DNA from: Paracoccus laeviglucosivorans
GTDB lineage: Bacteria; Pseudomonadota; Alphaproteobacteria; Rhodobacterales; Rhodobacteraceae
NCBI RefSeq assembly: GCF_900182695.1
Contig: NZ_FXTK01000008.1
Location: 62,001-126,000 of the forward strand
Direction of reading: 5' to 3'
Length of the DNA: 64,000 bases
The position numbers and the translations under genes were made by a program. Shown in pieces: positions 35,835 to 44,603 of this stretch. The notes beneath the pieces are model-generated. The model made no database searches. It saw only the letters and a list, made by a program, of their open reading frames with translations, and was not told the DNA's origin. How positions within the stretch are numbered: the stretch's first letter is position 1; the number at the start of each line of letters is the position of its first letter.

Positions 35835-36400
35835 TAGGCCGGGCGGGCGCGCATCATGTCCAGAAACTTGGTCAGGCGGTGTTCGGTGATCGGGAAACGC
35901 GCCGACAGCGCCCATGTCAGGCAATGCGCCAGAATGATGTCGGGAACGGTCGGCTGATCGCCCATCAGAAAACCGTCCTCGGCCATGCGATGAACCAGCG
36001 TGCGCTGGCTGCGTTCGAATTCCCAGCGCAGCGTGTTCTTGATAGCCGAAAGGCGCATCTCCTCGGGCAGGACGAAGCTGTGGCGCGCGGCCAGCCACAG
36101 CGCTGCGTCGAATTCGTCCAGAATGAACTGGGTCAGGCTGTCCTGCCGCGCCCGGTCCAGCGTGCCTGAGGGATGGGTCAGCCCACCATGGCGATCGGCC
36201 AGATAGGTCAGGATCGCGGTGGAATCGGTGATGGGCGTGCCGTCCACGATCAGCACCGGAACCTTGCCCGCCGGGTTGAACGAGGTCACGCCTTCAGAAT
36301 GCGGTGCCAGCGGCATATGTTCATACGGCAACGAAAGTTCTTCGAGCATCCAGACGACGCGGAAGGCGCGGCTTTGGGCGGTGCCGATGACCTGATACAT
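35813..36400 (-). CDS. glutathione S-transferase family protein
   Basis: 195 residues. N-terminal thioredoxin-like domain ('YQVIGTAQSRAFRVVWMLEE', cis-Pro block 'NPAGKVPVLIVDG', 'ITDSTAILTYLADRHG' with the glutathione-binding Asp-Ser) and a C-terminal helical domain. No Cys at the usual N-terminal position, so Ser or Tyr chemistry is likely. Detoxification or thiol-exchange role; substrate unknown. Convergent with the flavoprotein gene, overlapping it by 22 bp. Confidence 0.9.
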   Translation of the reverse strand: MYQVIGTAQSRAFRVVWMLEELSLPYEHMPLAPHSEGVTSFNPAGKVPVLIVDGTPITDSTAILTYLADRHGGLTHPSGTLDRARQDSLTQFILDEFDAALWLAARHSFVLPEEMRLSAIKNTLRWEFERSQRTLVHRMAEDGFLMGDQPTVPDIILAHCLTWALSARFPITEHRLTKFLDMMRARPAYQRAAAR

Positions 36401-36522
36401 AGACGTCCCCCTGTTGTTGCGATCAGGCTAACGCCGGGCGCAATGGCAGGCAATGCACGCCGGGCATTGACGCCGTGCCATACAAGGCGCAGGAATTGCC
36501 CATCCCGCCAGGAGAGACTGTC

Positions 36523-37770
36523 ATGTCCACGGCCCGCGCCTCGATCTTCACGCCCGTTCTGATCGGCGGTTCGCTGATCCTGCTGATCAATTTCGCACTG
36601 CGCGCCAGTTTCGGCGTGTTCCAGATTCCCATCGCGCAGGAATTCGGGTGGCCGCGGGCCGAATTCAGCCTGGCCATCGCGATCCAGAACCTTGCATGGG
36701 GCATCGGCCAGCCGATCTTTGGCGCGCTTGGGGAACGCTGGGGTGATCGCTGGTCGATCATCATCGGGGCGTTTCTGTATTCGGCGGGGCTGATTCTGAC
36801 GGCATTCGCCAGCGATCCCACCTCGATCCAGCTTTTGGAAATCATCGTGGGCTTTGGTGTCGCAGGCACGGGCTTTGGCGTCATCCTTGCGGTCATCGGG
36901 CGGGCGGCCAGCGATGAAAACCGCAGCCTTGCGCTGGGGATCGCCACCGCAGCCGGTTCCGCCGGTCAGGTCTTCGGCGCGCCCTTGGCCGAGATGCTGC
37001 TGGCATTCTATTCGTGGCAATCGGTCTTTATCATCTTTGGCGTGCTGGTGCTGTCCTGCCTGTTCTTCCTGCCCATGCTGGGGAACGGCAAGCCCGCAAC
37101 AAGGTCCGAGCTTGAAGAAAGCATGGGCAGCGTGCTGCGCCGCGCCTTTACCGACCCGTCATACCTGATGATCTTTGCGGGGTTCTTTTCCTGCGGCTAT
37201 CAGCTGGCCTTCATCACGGCGCATTTCCCGGCGATGATTACCGAGATGTGCGGCCCCATCGCGCCGGGCGGCACGCTGGCCAGTATCGGGATCACTACCA
37301 CATCGGCCCTTGGGGCTGCGGCGATTTCACTGATCGGGCTGGCCAATATCGGGGGTGCGATTCTGGCCGGATGGCTGGGCAAGCGCTACAGCAAGAAATA
37401 CCTGCTGGCCGGGATCTATACGCTGCGCACCATTGCGGCGGCGGTGTTTATCCTGACGCCGATCACGCCGACCACCGTCATCGTCTTTTCGCTGTTCATG
37501 GGCGGGCTGTGGCTGGCCACCGTGCCGCTGACCTCGGGACTGGTCGCCTATATCTATGGGCTGCGCTATATGGGCACGCTTTACGGGTTCGTATTCCTCA
37601 GCCACCAGCTGGGCAGCTTTCTGGGCGTCTGGCTGGGCGGCAAGATGTATGACACTTACGGCGATTATACGCTGGTCTGGTGGGTCGGCGTGGGCGTCGG
37701 CGCGTTCAGCGCGCTGATCCATCTGCCGGTGCGCGAAGCCCCGGCCCGCCCCCGGACTGTTGCAGCATAG
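36523..37770 (+). CDS. MFS transporter (monocarboxylate-porter-like)
   Basis: 415 residues with twelve predicted membrane helices. Start follows GGAGAG by seven bases. The first half has 'RASFGVFQIPIAQEFGWPRA' and 'GIGQPIFGALGERWGDRW', the latter a variant of the loop 2-3 MFS signature. The type resembles YcxA/oxalate-formate or monocarboxylate porters. Substrate unknown. It diverges from the GST gene and precedes glycosyltransferase genes, with no evidence of shared function. Confidence 0.88.
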   Translation: MSTARASIFTPVLIGGSLILLINFALRASFGVFQIPIAQEFGWPRAEFSLAIAIQNLAWGIGQPIFGALGERWGDRWSIIIGAFLYSAGLILTAFASDPTSIQLLEIIVGFGVAGTGFGVILAVIGRAASDENRSLALGIATAAGSAGQVFGAPLAEMLLAFYSWQSVFIIFGVLVLSCLFFLPMLGNGKPATRSELEESMGSVLRRAFTDPSYLMIFAGFFSCGYQLAFITAHFPAMITEMCGPIAPGGTLASIGITTTSALGAAAISLIGLANIGGAILAGWLGKRYSKKYLLAGIYTLRTIAAAVFILTPITPTTVIVFSLFMGGLWLATVPLTSGLVAYIYGLRYMGTLYGFVFLSHQLGSFLGVWLGGKMYDTYGDYTLVWWVGVGVGAFSALIHLPVREAPARPRTVAA

Positions 37771-37851
37771 CATAAGGGCTTTATGTCCGTGCCGTCGATG
37801 CGTGCGACCCGGCTTTTCCGGCATGACAAGCAGGAGTAAGACGGATTGACC

Positions 37852-37873
37852 TGTCCGGGAATTGGCCCGGACA
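37852..37873 (+). promoter_or_regulatory. hairpin before the GT2 start
   Basis: TGTCCGGG-AATTGG-CCCGGACA, perfect 8-bp stem, no T-run. It lies between a possible TTG start (37846) and the preferred ATG (37888), so it could act in the leader mRNA. Confidence 0.5.
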
Positions 37874-37887
37874 TCAAGGATTCGCGG

Positions 37888-38862
37888 ATGGAGAAGCTGG
37901 CTGACGCCGCGTCGGTAACGACGACGCTGGGGACTGATACCCAGCCGATGCCGCGTCAGGTCTCGATCCTCATGGCGGTCTATCAGGGGCAGACCTATCT
38001 GCCCGTGCAACTGCGCAGCCTGATCGAACAGCACTGGCAGGACTGGCACCTGATCGTGGGCGACGACGGATCTACCGATCGCAGCCGCAAGATCCTTGAC
38101 GATTTCGCGGCCGAGCTTGCCCCCGGTCGCGTTCGAACGGTGCCGGGACCGCGTGCGGGCGCTGCCGCCAATTTCCGCGCGCTGCTGGATCAGGTTCCCC
38201 CCGATGCGACCCATATCGCCTTTTGCGATCAGGACGACGCATGGGACGCCGAAAAACTGTCGCGCGGGATTCAGGCGCTGCCCGAACATGTCCCGGCCAT
38301 CTGGTGCAGCCGTGTCGTCGTCTGCGACATGCGAATGCAGCCCTTGTCCCTGTCGCCGCTGCCGCGTCACAAGCCATGCTTTCGCCATGCGCTGATGCAG
38401 AACCTTGTGCAGGGCAACACGCTGCTGATGAACCGCGCCGCCTATGACATCGTGCGCGCCGCCAATGCCGAGGCGGGGCCGGTGGTCATGCATGACTGGT
38501 GGATTTACCAACTGGTGACGGGGGCGGGCGGGCAGGTGATCTATGATCCGTTGCCCTCGGTGCTTTATCGGCAGCATGGGGCGAATGTGGTCGGAGCGAA
38601 CAACCGCCTGATCTCGCGCCTTGGCGGGCTGAAGCGGATGTTTGCCGGAACCTATCGCGAATGGAGCCGGACGAACCTTCAGGCGCTTGTCGCATCGAAA
38701 CACCGCCTGACGCCGGAAAACCGCGCGCTGCTTGAACAATTCGCCGCGCTGCACGGATCGTTCCCCCAGCGCGTCGGCGCATTGCGGCGGGGTGGGTTCA
38801 GGCGGCAGGGGCGGGTGTCGCAGGCCGCGCTATGGCTGGCGGTCCTGCTGCGCCGCAGCTAG
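37888..38862 (+). CDS. family 2 glycosyltransferase
   Basis: 324 residues from an ATG seven bases after AAGGA; a TTG at 37846 with AGGAG upstream would add 14 residues. GT-A core: 'VSILMAVYQGQTYLPVQLRS', 'DWHLIVGDDGSTDRS', 'HIAFCDQDDAWDAEKL' (acidic metal site) and 'VVMHDWWIYQLVTGAGG'. The sequence type is that of rhamnosyl/galactosyltransferases of O-antigen or capsule. Cytoplasmic, no membrane segment. The MFS gene downstream begins 65 bp later. Confidence 0.88.
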   Translation: MEKLADAASVTTTLGTDTQPMPRQVSILMAVYQGQTYLPVQLRSLIEQHWQDWHLIVGDDGSTDRSRKILDDFAAELAPGRVRTVPGPRAGAAANFRALLDQVPPDATHIAFCDQDDAWDAEKLSRGIQALPEHVPAIWCSRVVVCDMRMQPLSLSPLPRHKPCFRHALMQNLVQGNTLLMNRAAYDIVRAANAEAGPVVMHDWWIYQLVTGAGGQVIYDPLPSVLYRQHGANVVGANNRLISRLGGLKRMFAGTYREWSRTNLQALVASKHRLTPENRALLEQFAALHGSFPQRVGALRRGGFRRQGRVSQAALWLAVLLRRS

Positions 38863-38927
38863 GGCACGGGCTTGCGTCGGCGCGCCAGATCGACAAGTCT
38901 CCGCCGACCATAACACGAGTTCATGCC

Positions 38928-40127
38928 ATGCGCCTTATGCTGTCGGGCGGGATCGCCAGCCTGATCCTTGCCTATATGCTTAGCCAGTTCTATCGCGCCT
39001 TTTTGGCCGTGCTGGCCCCCGTCCTGCATCAGGAACTGGGCGCTGGCCCCGATGATCTGGCGATCAGTTCGGGACTGTGGTTCATGGCCTTTGCGGCGAT
39101 GCAACTGCCGATCGGCTGGGCGCTGGACCGTTTCGGCCCGCGCGAAACGGTCGCGACGCTGCTGGCGCTTGGCGGCGCGGGCGGGGCTGCGGTCTTTGCG
39201 CTGGCGCAGGCGCCGTGGCACATCCACATCGCGATGGCACTGCTGGGCATCGGTTGCGCGCCCGTGATGATCGGCAGCTTTTTCATCTTTGCCCGCATCC
39301 TGCCCCCGACGATGATGAGCACGGCAGGCGGCATCGTCGTGGGCCTTGGGTCGCTGGGCAATATCCTTGGCGCGGCCCCGCTGGTCTGGGTGGTGGGCCA
39401 GCTTGGCTGGCGCATGACGCTGACAGGGCTTTCGCTGGTGACGCTGGGGGTGGCTTTGCTGTTGCTGGCGCTGGTCAAGAACCCCCCGGCCCCCGAAGGA
39501 AACCATCCCAAAGCCTCGTTGCGGGAATTGTGGAAGGTGCGCGAGCTGCGGCTCATCCTGCCGCTGCTGGGCGTAACCTATGCCGGATCGGCCTGCATCC
39601 GCGGACTTTGGGCCGGGCCATATCTGTCGCAGGTCTTTGGTGCCAGCGACCAGCTGATCGGGCTGGTCACGCTGGGCATGGGGCTGGCGATGGTCACGGC
39701 CAACCTGTTCGTCGGGCGCATCGTGCGGCTGTTCGGGTCGGATAAGCGCACCTCGATCGCGAACAACACGCTGCTTTGCGCAGTGCTGGCGACGCTGTGG
39801 CTGGCACCGGGTCTTAGCCTTGGGCTGTCGGCGGTGTTGCTGGTGATGGTCTGCATCTCGGACAGCTCATATTCGCTGATGATGTCACATGGGCGCGCAT
39901 TCCTGCCGCCGCATCTGGTCGGGCGGGGGATCACGCTGCTCAACATGACCTCGATCGCGGGGGTGGGGGTGATGCAGTTCATCTCTCGTCCGGTGTATCT
40001 GGCGGCGTCGGCCCGCCATGCGCCCGCGACGGCTTACGGTTACATCTTTCTGCTGTTCCTGATACCCGTGGTGATCGGGCTGGTGCTTTACCTTTTCAGC
40101 CCCGAGGATCGCCATGCCCGATATTGA
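38928..40127 (+). CDS. MFS transporter (YbfB/YjiJ-like)
   Basis: 399 residues with about twelve hydrophobic helices; 'ASLILAYMLSQFYRAFLAVL' opens the first and 'GLWFMAFAAMQLPIGWALDR' carries the cytoplasmic loop. Start chosen as the ATG before 'RLMLSGGIASL'; the ribosome site is weak. Located between glycosyltransferase genes and overlapping the LpcC-like gene by 14 bp, so co-expressed with it; a role in export or uptake of a sugar-linked compound is only a guess. Confidence 0.85.
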   Translation: MRLMLSGGIASLILAYMLSQFYRAFLAVLAPVLHQELGAGPDDLAISSGLWFMAFAAMQLPIGWALDRFGPRETVATLLALGGAGGAAVFALAQAPWHIHIAMALLGIGCAPVMIGSFFIFARILPPTMMSTAGGIVVGLGSLGNILGAAPLVWVVGQLGWRMTLTGLSLVTLGVALLLLALVKNPPAPEGNHPKASLRELWKVRELRLILPLLGVTYAGSACIRGLWAGPYLSQVFGASDQLIGLVTLGMGLAMVTANLFVGRIVRLFGSDKRTSIANNTLLCAVLATLWLAPGLSLGLSAVLLVMVCISDSSYSLMMSHGRAFLPPHLVGRGITLLNMTSIAGVGVMQFISRPVYLAASARHAPATAYGYIFLLFLIPVVIGLVLYLFSPEDRHARY

Positions 40128-41145
40128 TGTCGTTGCCCCGAACCTGAAACGCCGCCTGTCGGGCGTCACCGCGACCGTGGTGCGCCTGATCCCGGTGCAG
40201 GCGCGGATGATCGGGATCGTGGCGACCGGGCCGGGGCTGCCGCCCGAGCTGCCGCATATCCCGCTGTCCCGCGCGGCGACGCTGCCACGCGACCGCTGGC
40301 GGGTCTGGCACGCGCGCCGTAATACGGAAATGGTGCTGGGCCTGCTGCTGCGCCATGTGCTGCGGCGGCGTTACCGACTGCTGTTCACATCCGCCGCGCA
40401 GCGCAGGCACAAGCGGTTCACCCGCTGGCTGATCCGCAGGCAGGATGCGCTGATCGCTACCTCGCCGCAGGCCGCCAGCTATCTTGAGCTTCCGGCCACG
40501 GTGATCCTGCACGGCGTCGACCTAAGCGTGTTTCACCCCGCGCCCGACCGGGCGGCGCTGCGGGCGGAACTGGGCTTTGCGCCCGACGATATCGTCATCG
40601 GCTGCTTTGGGCGGGTCCGTGCGCAAAAGGGCGTCGATCTGCTGATGCAGGCCGCGCTGCGGCTGTTTCCCGACCGACCCCGCGCGAAGCTGATCTTTTC
40701 GGGCCGGGTCACAGCAGACAATCAGGCCTTTGCCGATGATCTGCAGGCGCAGATCGCTGCGGCGGGCCTGTCGGACCGCATCCGGTTTCTGGGCGAGGTG
40801 CCCTGGGAACAGGTGGTCCGCAATTACCAGTCGCTGGACCTGTTCGCCGCCCCCGCCCGTTGGGAAGGGTTCGGCCTGACCCCGCTGGAGGCGGCGGCCT
40901 GCGGCGTCCCCACCGTCGCCGCCCGCGTCGGCGCCTATGAAACGCTGATCCGCGACGGGGAAACCGGCAGTCTGGTGGCACGCGAAGACGCGGATGCCCT
41001 GACCGAAGCCTTGGCCTATTGGCTGGACAATGACGCGGCCCGCGCGCAGGCGGGACATTCCGCCCGCGCCCATGTTCAGGCCAATCACGCGATCGAGGGC
41101 GAGGCGCAGGCCATCGTCCAGATCTACCGAAAGCTGCTGTCTTGA
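40114..41145 (+). CDS. family 4 glycosyltransferase, LPS-core LpcC-like
   Basis: 343 residues, GT-B fold. N-terminal 'VVAPNLKRRLSGVTATVVRL' closely matches, by memory, the opening of rhizobial LpcC mannosyltransferases of the LPS inner core. The C-terminal GT4 domain shows 'IGCFGRVRAQKGVDLL', 'LIFSGRVTADNQAF', 'IRFLGEVPWEQV' and the nucleotide-sugar Glu block 'EGFGLTPLEAAACGVPTVA'. Likely adds a hexose to lipopolysaccharide at the cytoplasmic face. Overlaps the MFS gene by 14 bp and the next gene by TTGA. Confidence 0.85.
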   Translation: MPDIDVVAPNLKRRLSGVTATVVRLIPVQARMIGIVATGPGLPPELPHIPLSRAATLPRDRWRVWHARRNTEMVLGLLLRHVLRRRYRLLFTSAAQRRHKRFTRWLIRRQDALIATSPQAASYLELPATVILHGVDLSVFHPAPDRAALRAELGFAPDDIVIGCFGRVRAQKGVDLLMQAALRLFPDRPRAKLIFSGRVTADNQAFADDLQAQIAAAGLSDRIRFLGEVPWEQVVRNYQSLDLFAAPARWEGFGLTPLEAAACGVPTVAARVGAYETLIRDGETGSLVAREDADALTEALAYWLDNDAARAQAGHSARAHVQANHAIEGEAQAIVQIYRKLLS

Positions 41146-41756
41146 ACCGTCTGCGCTTTCTGGCCGCGCGCACCCTGCGGGATGAAGCTGCGCTGCAAAG
41201 CCTGTCCACACATCAATCCGCAGTGCTGAACGATCTTGCGGGCAAGCATGTGGCGCTGGTCGGGAATGCGCGGGCGTTGGCCGATACCTCGCAAGGGGCG
41301 CTGATAGATGCCGCCGATCTGGTCATCCGCATCAACCGCGCGCCCATGCCACAGGCCCGAAGCCACGGCGCGCGCACCGATTGGCTGGCGCTGGCCACGC
41401 GGCTTGGCGCGCAGGACCGCACCCGCATCGCGCCGGGGCGCATCCTTTGGATGTCGCCCAAGCGCAAGCGGCTGGACTGGCAGACGGCGACCAGCCCCGG
41501 CTTTTATCTGCACCCCTTGGCCGACTATGCCGCGCTGAAAACGCAGCTTGCCGCGCCCCCGACCACCGGCGCGATGATGATCGATCTGATCGCGCGTTCG
41601 GATGCCGCGCGGCTGGACCTGTTCGGCTTTGACTTTTTCGCCTCGCTTTCGCTGTCGGGCAGCAGGACCGCCGATCAGGTTCCGCATGACTTTTCCGGCG
41701 AATCCGAATGGGTGCATCGGTTGATTTCGGCAGATCGCCGGATAGTTCGTCATTAA
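41142..41756 (+). CDS. GT29 sialyltransferase-like protein
   Basis: 204 residues from a TTG start that overlaps the upstream stop (TTGA). It carries what look like all sialylmotifs of family GT29: L ('VALVGNARALAD' ... 'IDAADLVIRINRAP', residues about 36-68), S ('PPTTGAMMIDLIARSD...LFGFDFF', about 139-165) and VS ('HDFSGE', the His-x4-Glu at about 182-187). No signal or membrane segment. Position in an LPS-type glycosyltransferase run suggests transfer of a sialic-acid-like sugar to a surface glycan. No CMP-sialate synthesis gene is in the window. Confidence 0.72.
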   Translation: MNRLRFLAARTLRDEAALQSLSTHQSAVLNDLAGKHVALVGNARALADTSQGALIDAADLVIRINRAPMPQARSHGARTDWLALATRLGAQDRTRIAPGRILWMSPKRKRLDWQTATSPGFYLHPLADYAALKTQLAAPPTTGAMMIDLIARSDAARLDLFGFDFFASLSLSGSRTADQVPHDFSGESEWVHRLISADRRIVRH

Positions 41757-41856
41757 GACTAAAAATCGCCGTATCATCAGACAAATCGCCGGAATCTTGC
41801 TTTCCCTTTCCCCGGAATAGCCCTATATCGCGGCGTCTTATGTGAGGAGACCCCAG

Positions 41857-42879
41857 ATGGGCTACAAGGTCGTTGTCGCCGGCGCCACGGGGAACGTGGG
41901 CCGCGAAATGCTGAACATCCTGGCTGAACGCCAGTTCCCTGCCGATGAGGTTGTTGCTCTGGCTTCGCGCCGGAGCATTGGCACTGAGGTCAGCTATGGC
42001 GACATGACCCTGAAGTGCAAGGATATCGAGGGTTTCGATTTCACCGGCTATGACATCGCGCTGTTCGCCATCGGCTCGGACGCGACGAAAACCTATGCCC
42101 CGATCGCGGCAAGCCAGGGCTGCGTCGTCATCGATAACTCGTCGCTTTATCGCTATGATCCGCAGATCCCGCTGGTCGTGCCGGAAGTGAACCCGGATGC
42201 GGTCGAAGAATACCGCAACAAGATGATCATCGCGAACCCCAACTGCTCGACCGCGCAGATGGTCGTGGCGCTGAAGCCGCTGCACGACCGTGCGCGGATC
42301 AAGCGCGTTGTCGTGTCCACCTATCAGTCGGTTTCCGGCGCGGGCAAGGATGGCATGGACGAGCTGTGGAACCAGACCAAGGGCATGTATGTCCCCGGTC
42401 AGGAAGTCGAACCCAAGAAGTTCCAGAAACAGATCGCCTTCAACGTGATCCCGCAGATCGACGTCTTCCTTGATAGTGGCGACACCAAGGAAGAATGGAA
42501 GATGACGGCGGAAACGAAAAAGATCATCGATCCGTCGATCAAGGTGACCGCGACCTGCGTGCGCGTTCCGGTCTTTGTCGGCCATTCGGAATCGGTCAAT
42601 GTCGAGTTCGAGGATTTCCTGGACGAAGACGAAGCCCGCGACATCCTGCGCGAAGCACCGGGCATTCTGGTGATCGACAAGCGCGAGCCCGGCGGCTACT
42701 CGACCCCCGTCGAATGCGTGGGCGATTTCGCGACCTTCGTGTCGCGCATCCGTCAGGACGTGACGATCGAAAACGGCCTGAACATGTGGATCGTGTCCGA
42801 CAACCTGCGCAAAGGCGCGGCGCTGAACGCGGTCCAGATCGCGGAACTGCTGGGCAATCGCTGCCTGAAAAAAGGCTAA
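41857..42879 (+). CDS. asd: aspartate-semialdehyde dehydrogenase
   Basis: 340 residues. NADPH-dependent reduction of aspartyl phosphate, entry to lysine, methionine, threonine and diaminopimelate. 'VVVAGATGNVGREMLNIL' binds the nucleotide; catalytic C130 lies in 'IANPNCSTAQM'; 'STYQSVSGAGKDGMDEL' and the later 'RVPVFVGHSESVNVEF' with the catalytic His are present. Start six bases after TGAGGAGA. Monocistronic, followed by a short hairpin. Confidence 0.97.
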   Translation: MGYKVVVAGATGNVGREMLNILAERQFPADEVVALASRRSIGTEVSYGDMTLKCKDIEGFDFTGYDIALFAIGSDATKTYAPIAASQGCVVIDNSSLYRYDPQIPLVVPEVNPDAVEEYRNKMIIANPNCSTAQMVVALKPLHDRARIKRVVVSTYQSVSGAGKDGMDELWNQTKGMYVPGQEVEPKKFQKQIAFNVIPQIDVFLDSGDTKEEWKMTAETKKIIDPSIKVTATCVRVPVFVGHSESVNVEFEDFLDEDEARDILREAPGILVIDKREPGGYSTPVECVGDFATFVSRIRQDVTIENGLNMWIVSDNLRKGAALNAVQIAELLGNRCLKKG

Positions 42880-42890
42880 GCGGAAATCGG

Positions 42891-42908
42891 GGCGCCCTTC
42901 GGGGCGCC
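42891..42908 (+). terminator. hairpin after asd
   Basis: GGCGCCC-TTCG-GGGCGCC with a UUCG-type stable loop; the T-run is weak (TCTTGCATTT). Confidence 0.55.
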
Positions 42909-42965
42909 TCTTGCATTTCGGGCGCGACTTTCCGACCCTTGCCGGGAAATTTTCCGGGGGTTCCC

Positions 42966-44594
42966 ATGCGCCATTTTCTGATCACCACCGCCATTCTTGT
43001 CGCAAGCCCCGCCTTGGCGGAACGGTATGAGGCCGCAGCCCCGGTCCGCGCCGCAACGATCTATCCTCAGGGGGCCAGCGTCACGCGCGAAGTCACGCTG
43101 GACCTGCCGCAAGGCGCGCATGAACTGGTCATCCCCGGCCTGCCCGATGGCACCGATCCCGCCACCCTGCGCGTCAACGCAACGGGCGCGGTCGTGGGCG
43201 CAGTGGGGTTCCAGCAGACACGCGCCCTGCCCGCGACGCCTGCGAAATCCCCGGCACTGACCGCAGCCGAGGATGAGGTGCGCCGTCTGGAAACAGCGCT
43301 GGCCGAACGCGACGCCAATGTCGCCCGCATCCGCGCCCGATCGGACGCCGCCGAGGATACGGTGAAATTCCTGATGGCGCTGGCGGAATCAGATGGCGCG
43401 GGCAGTCAGGACATCGCCGCCATCGCCAGCGCCGTAGGCCAGCAAGTGCTGCAGGCGCGCCAGACCATGATCGAGGCGCAGGCCGAAATCCGCAGTGCCC
43501 AGATCGGCCGTGACGATCAGGTGGCCGAATTGGAACGCGCGCAAGCCCGGCTGGACGCGCTGCGCGCCCCTGACGGGGAGCAGGGTGCGCTGGTCATTGC
43601 CGTGCAGGGGCAGGGCGGTCCCGCGACGCTGCGCATCTCCAGCATGACCGATGCGGCGGGCTGGCAGCCGGTCTATGACCTGTCGCTGTCGCAGGCCGAT
43701 GAAAAGGTGGTGCTGGACCGCGGGCTTCTGGTCGCGCAGGAAACCGGCGAGGACTGGAGCGACGTGCGTCTGGTCCTGTCCACCGCGCAGCCGCTGGACC
43801 GCGCGCATCCCTCAGAATTGTCGCCCATGTTCCCGCGGATCGGGGATGAGGCCAAGCTTTATTCCCGCGCCGCCCCAGCCGAAGATCGGATGGCCGAAAT
43901 GGCGCAGGGCTATGCGCCGGAGATGGTCCCCGCCCCCGAAGTGGCCCCGTCCGCGCTGCAAGGTTTCAGCGGCGAAACCGTGGTCTATGATTACCCCAGG
44001 CCGGTCAATCTGCGCGATGGTGCCGATGCGCTTCGCTTGCCCATGGGCGCGTTCACGCTGGACGCCAAGGTGCTGGCCGAGGCCGTGCCGCGCGGCGACG
44101 ACCGCGCCTTTCTGGTGGCGGATGTGGTCAACACCTCCGGCGCGATCATCCTGCCGGGCGATGCGACCTTCCATGTCGATGGCGGCATGGTCGGACGCGG
44201 CACATTGGAGCTGACGGCTGCGGGTGATGAGGCGACTTGGGGCTTTGGCAAGCTGAACGGCATTCTGGTCGAACGCCGCCTGCCAACCGAAACCGAAGGC
44301 GGGTCGGGGATCATCAGCCGCTCCTCGGAAAGACGAGAGGAGGCGCTGCTGCGCATCCGCAACCTGACCGACCGCGAATGGCCGCTGCGGGTCATCGATC
44401 AGGTGCCGGTTTCCACGCAAAAGGATCTGCGCATCGACTGGACCGCGACCCCCGCGCCGGATGAAACCGACCCGGATGGCAAGCGCGGCCTGCTGGTCTG
44501 GAACCGCGGCATCGCGGCAGGCGAAACGCAGGATATCACCCTGACCACGACCCTGCGCTGGCCCGAAGGTCAGGTGGTCAGCGGTCCGTATTGA
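42966..44594 (+). CDS. secreted DUF4139 (and DUF4140-like) protein
   Basis: 542 residues. Sec signal peptide 1-18 ('MRHFLITTAILVASPALA'). An N-terminal beta domain starts 'AATIYPQGASVTREVTLDLP' (DUF4140-like), followed by a coiled-coil stretch (about 95-205, rich in Ala, Glu, Arg) and a DUF4139 beta-sandwich ('GWQPVYDLSLSQADEKVVLD', 'WSDVRLVLSTAQP', ending in 'TTTLRWPEGQVV'). Periplasmic or surface; biochemical role unknown. The related eukaryotic/mucoidy proteins are poorly defined. Stands alone between asd and the convergent nucleosidase gene. Confidence 0.85.
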   Translation: MRHFLITTAILVASPALAERYEAAAPVRAATIYPQGASVTREVTLDLPQGAHELVIPGLPDGTDPATLRVNATGAVVGAVGFQQTRALPATPAKSPALTAAEDEVRRLETALAERDANVARIRARSDAAEDTVKFLMALAESDGAGSQDIAAIASAVGQQVLQARQTMIEAQAEIRSAQIGRDDQVAELERAQARLDALRAPDGEQGALVIAVQGQGGPATLRISSMTDAAGWQPVYDLSLSQADEKVVLDRGLLVAQETGEDWSDVRLVLSTAQPLDRAHPSELSPMFPRIGDEAKLYSRAAPAEDRMAEMAQGYAPEMVPAPEVAPSALQGFSGETVVYDYPRPVNLRDGADALRLPMGAFTLDAKVLAEAVPRGDDRAFLVADVVNTSGAIILPGDATFHVDGGMVGRGTLELTAAGDEATWGFGKLNGILVERRLPTETEGGSGIISRSSERREEALLRIRNLTDREWPLRVIDQVPVSTQKDLRIDWTATPAPDETDPDGKRGLLVWNRGIAAGETQDITLTTTLRWPEGQVVSGPY

Positions 44595-44603
44595 TGCTGG
44601 GCG

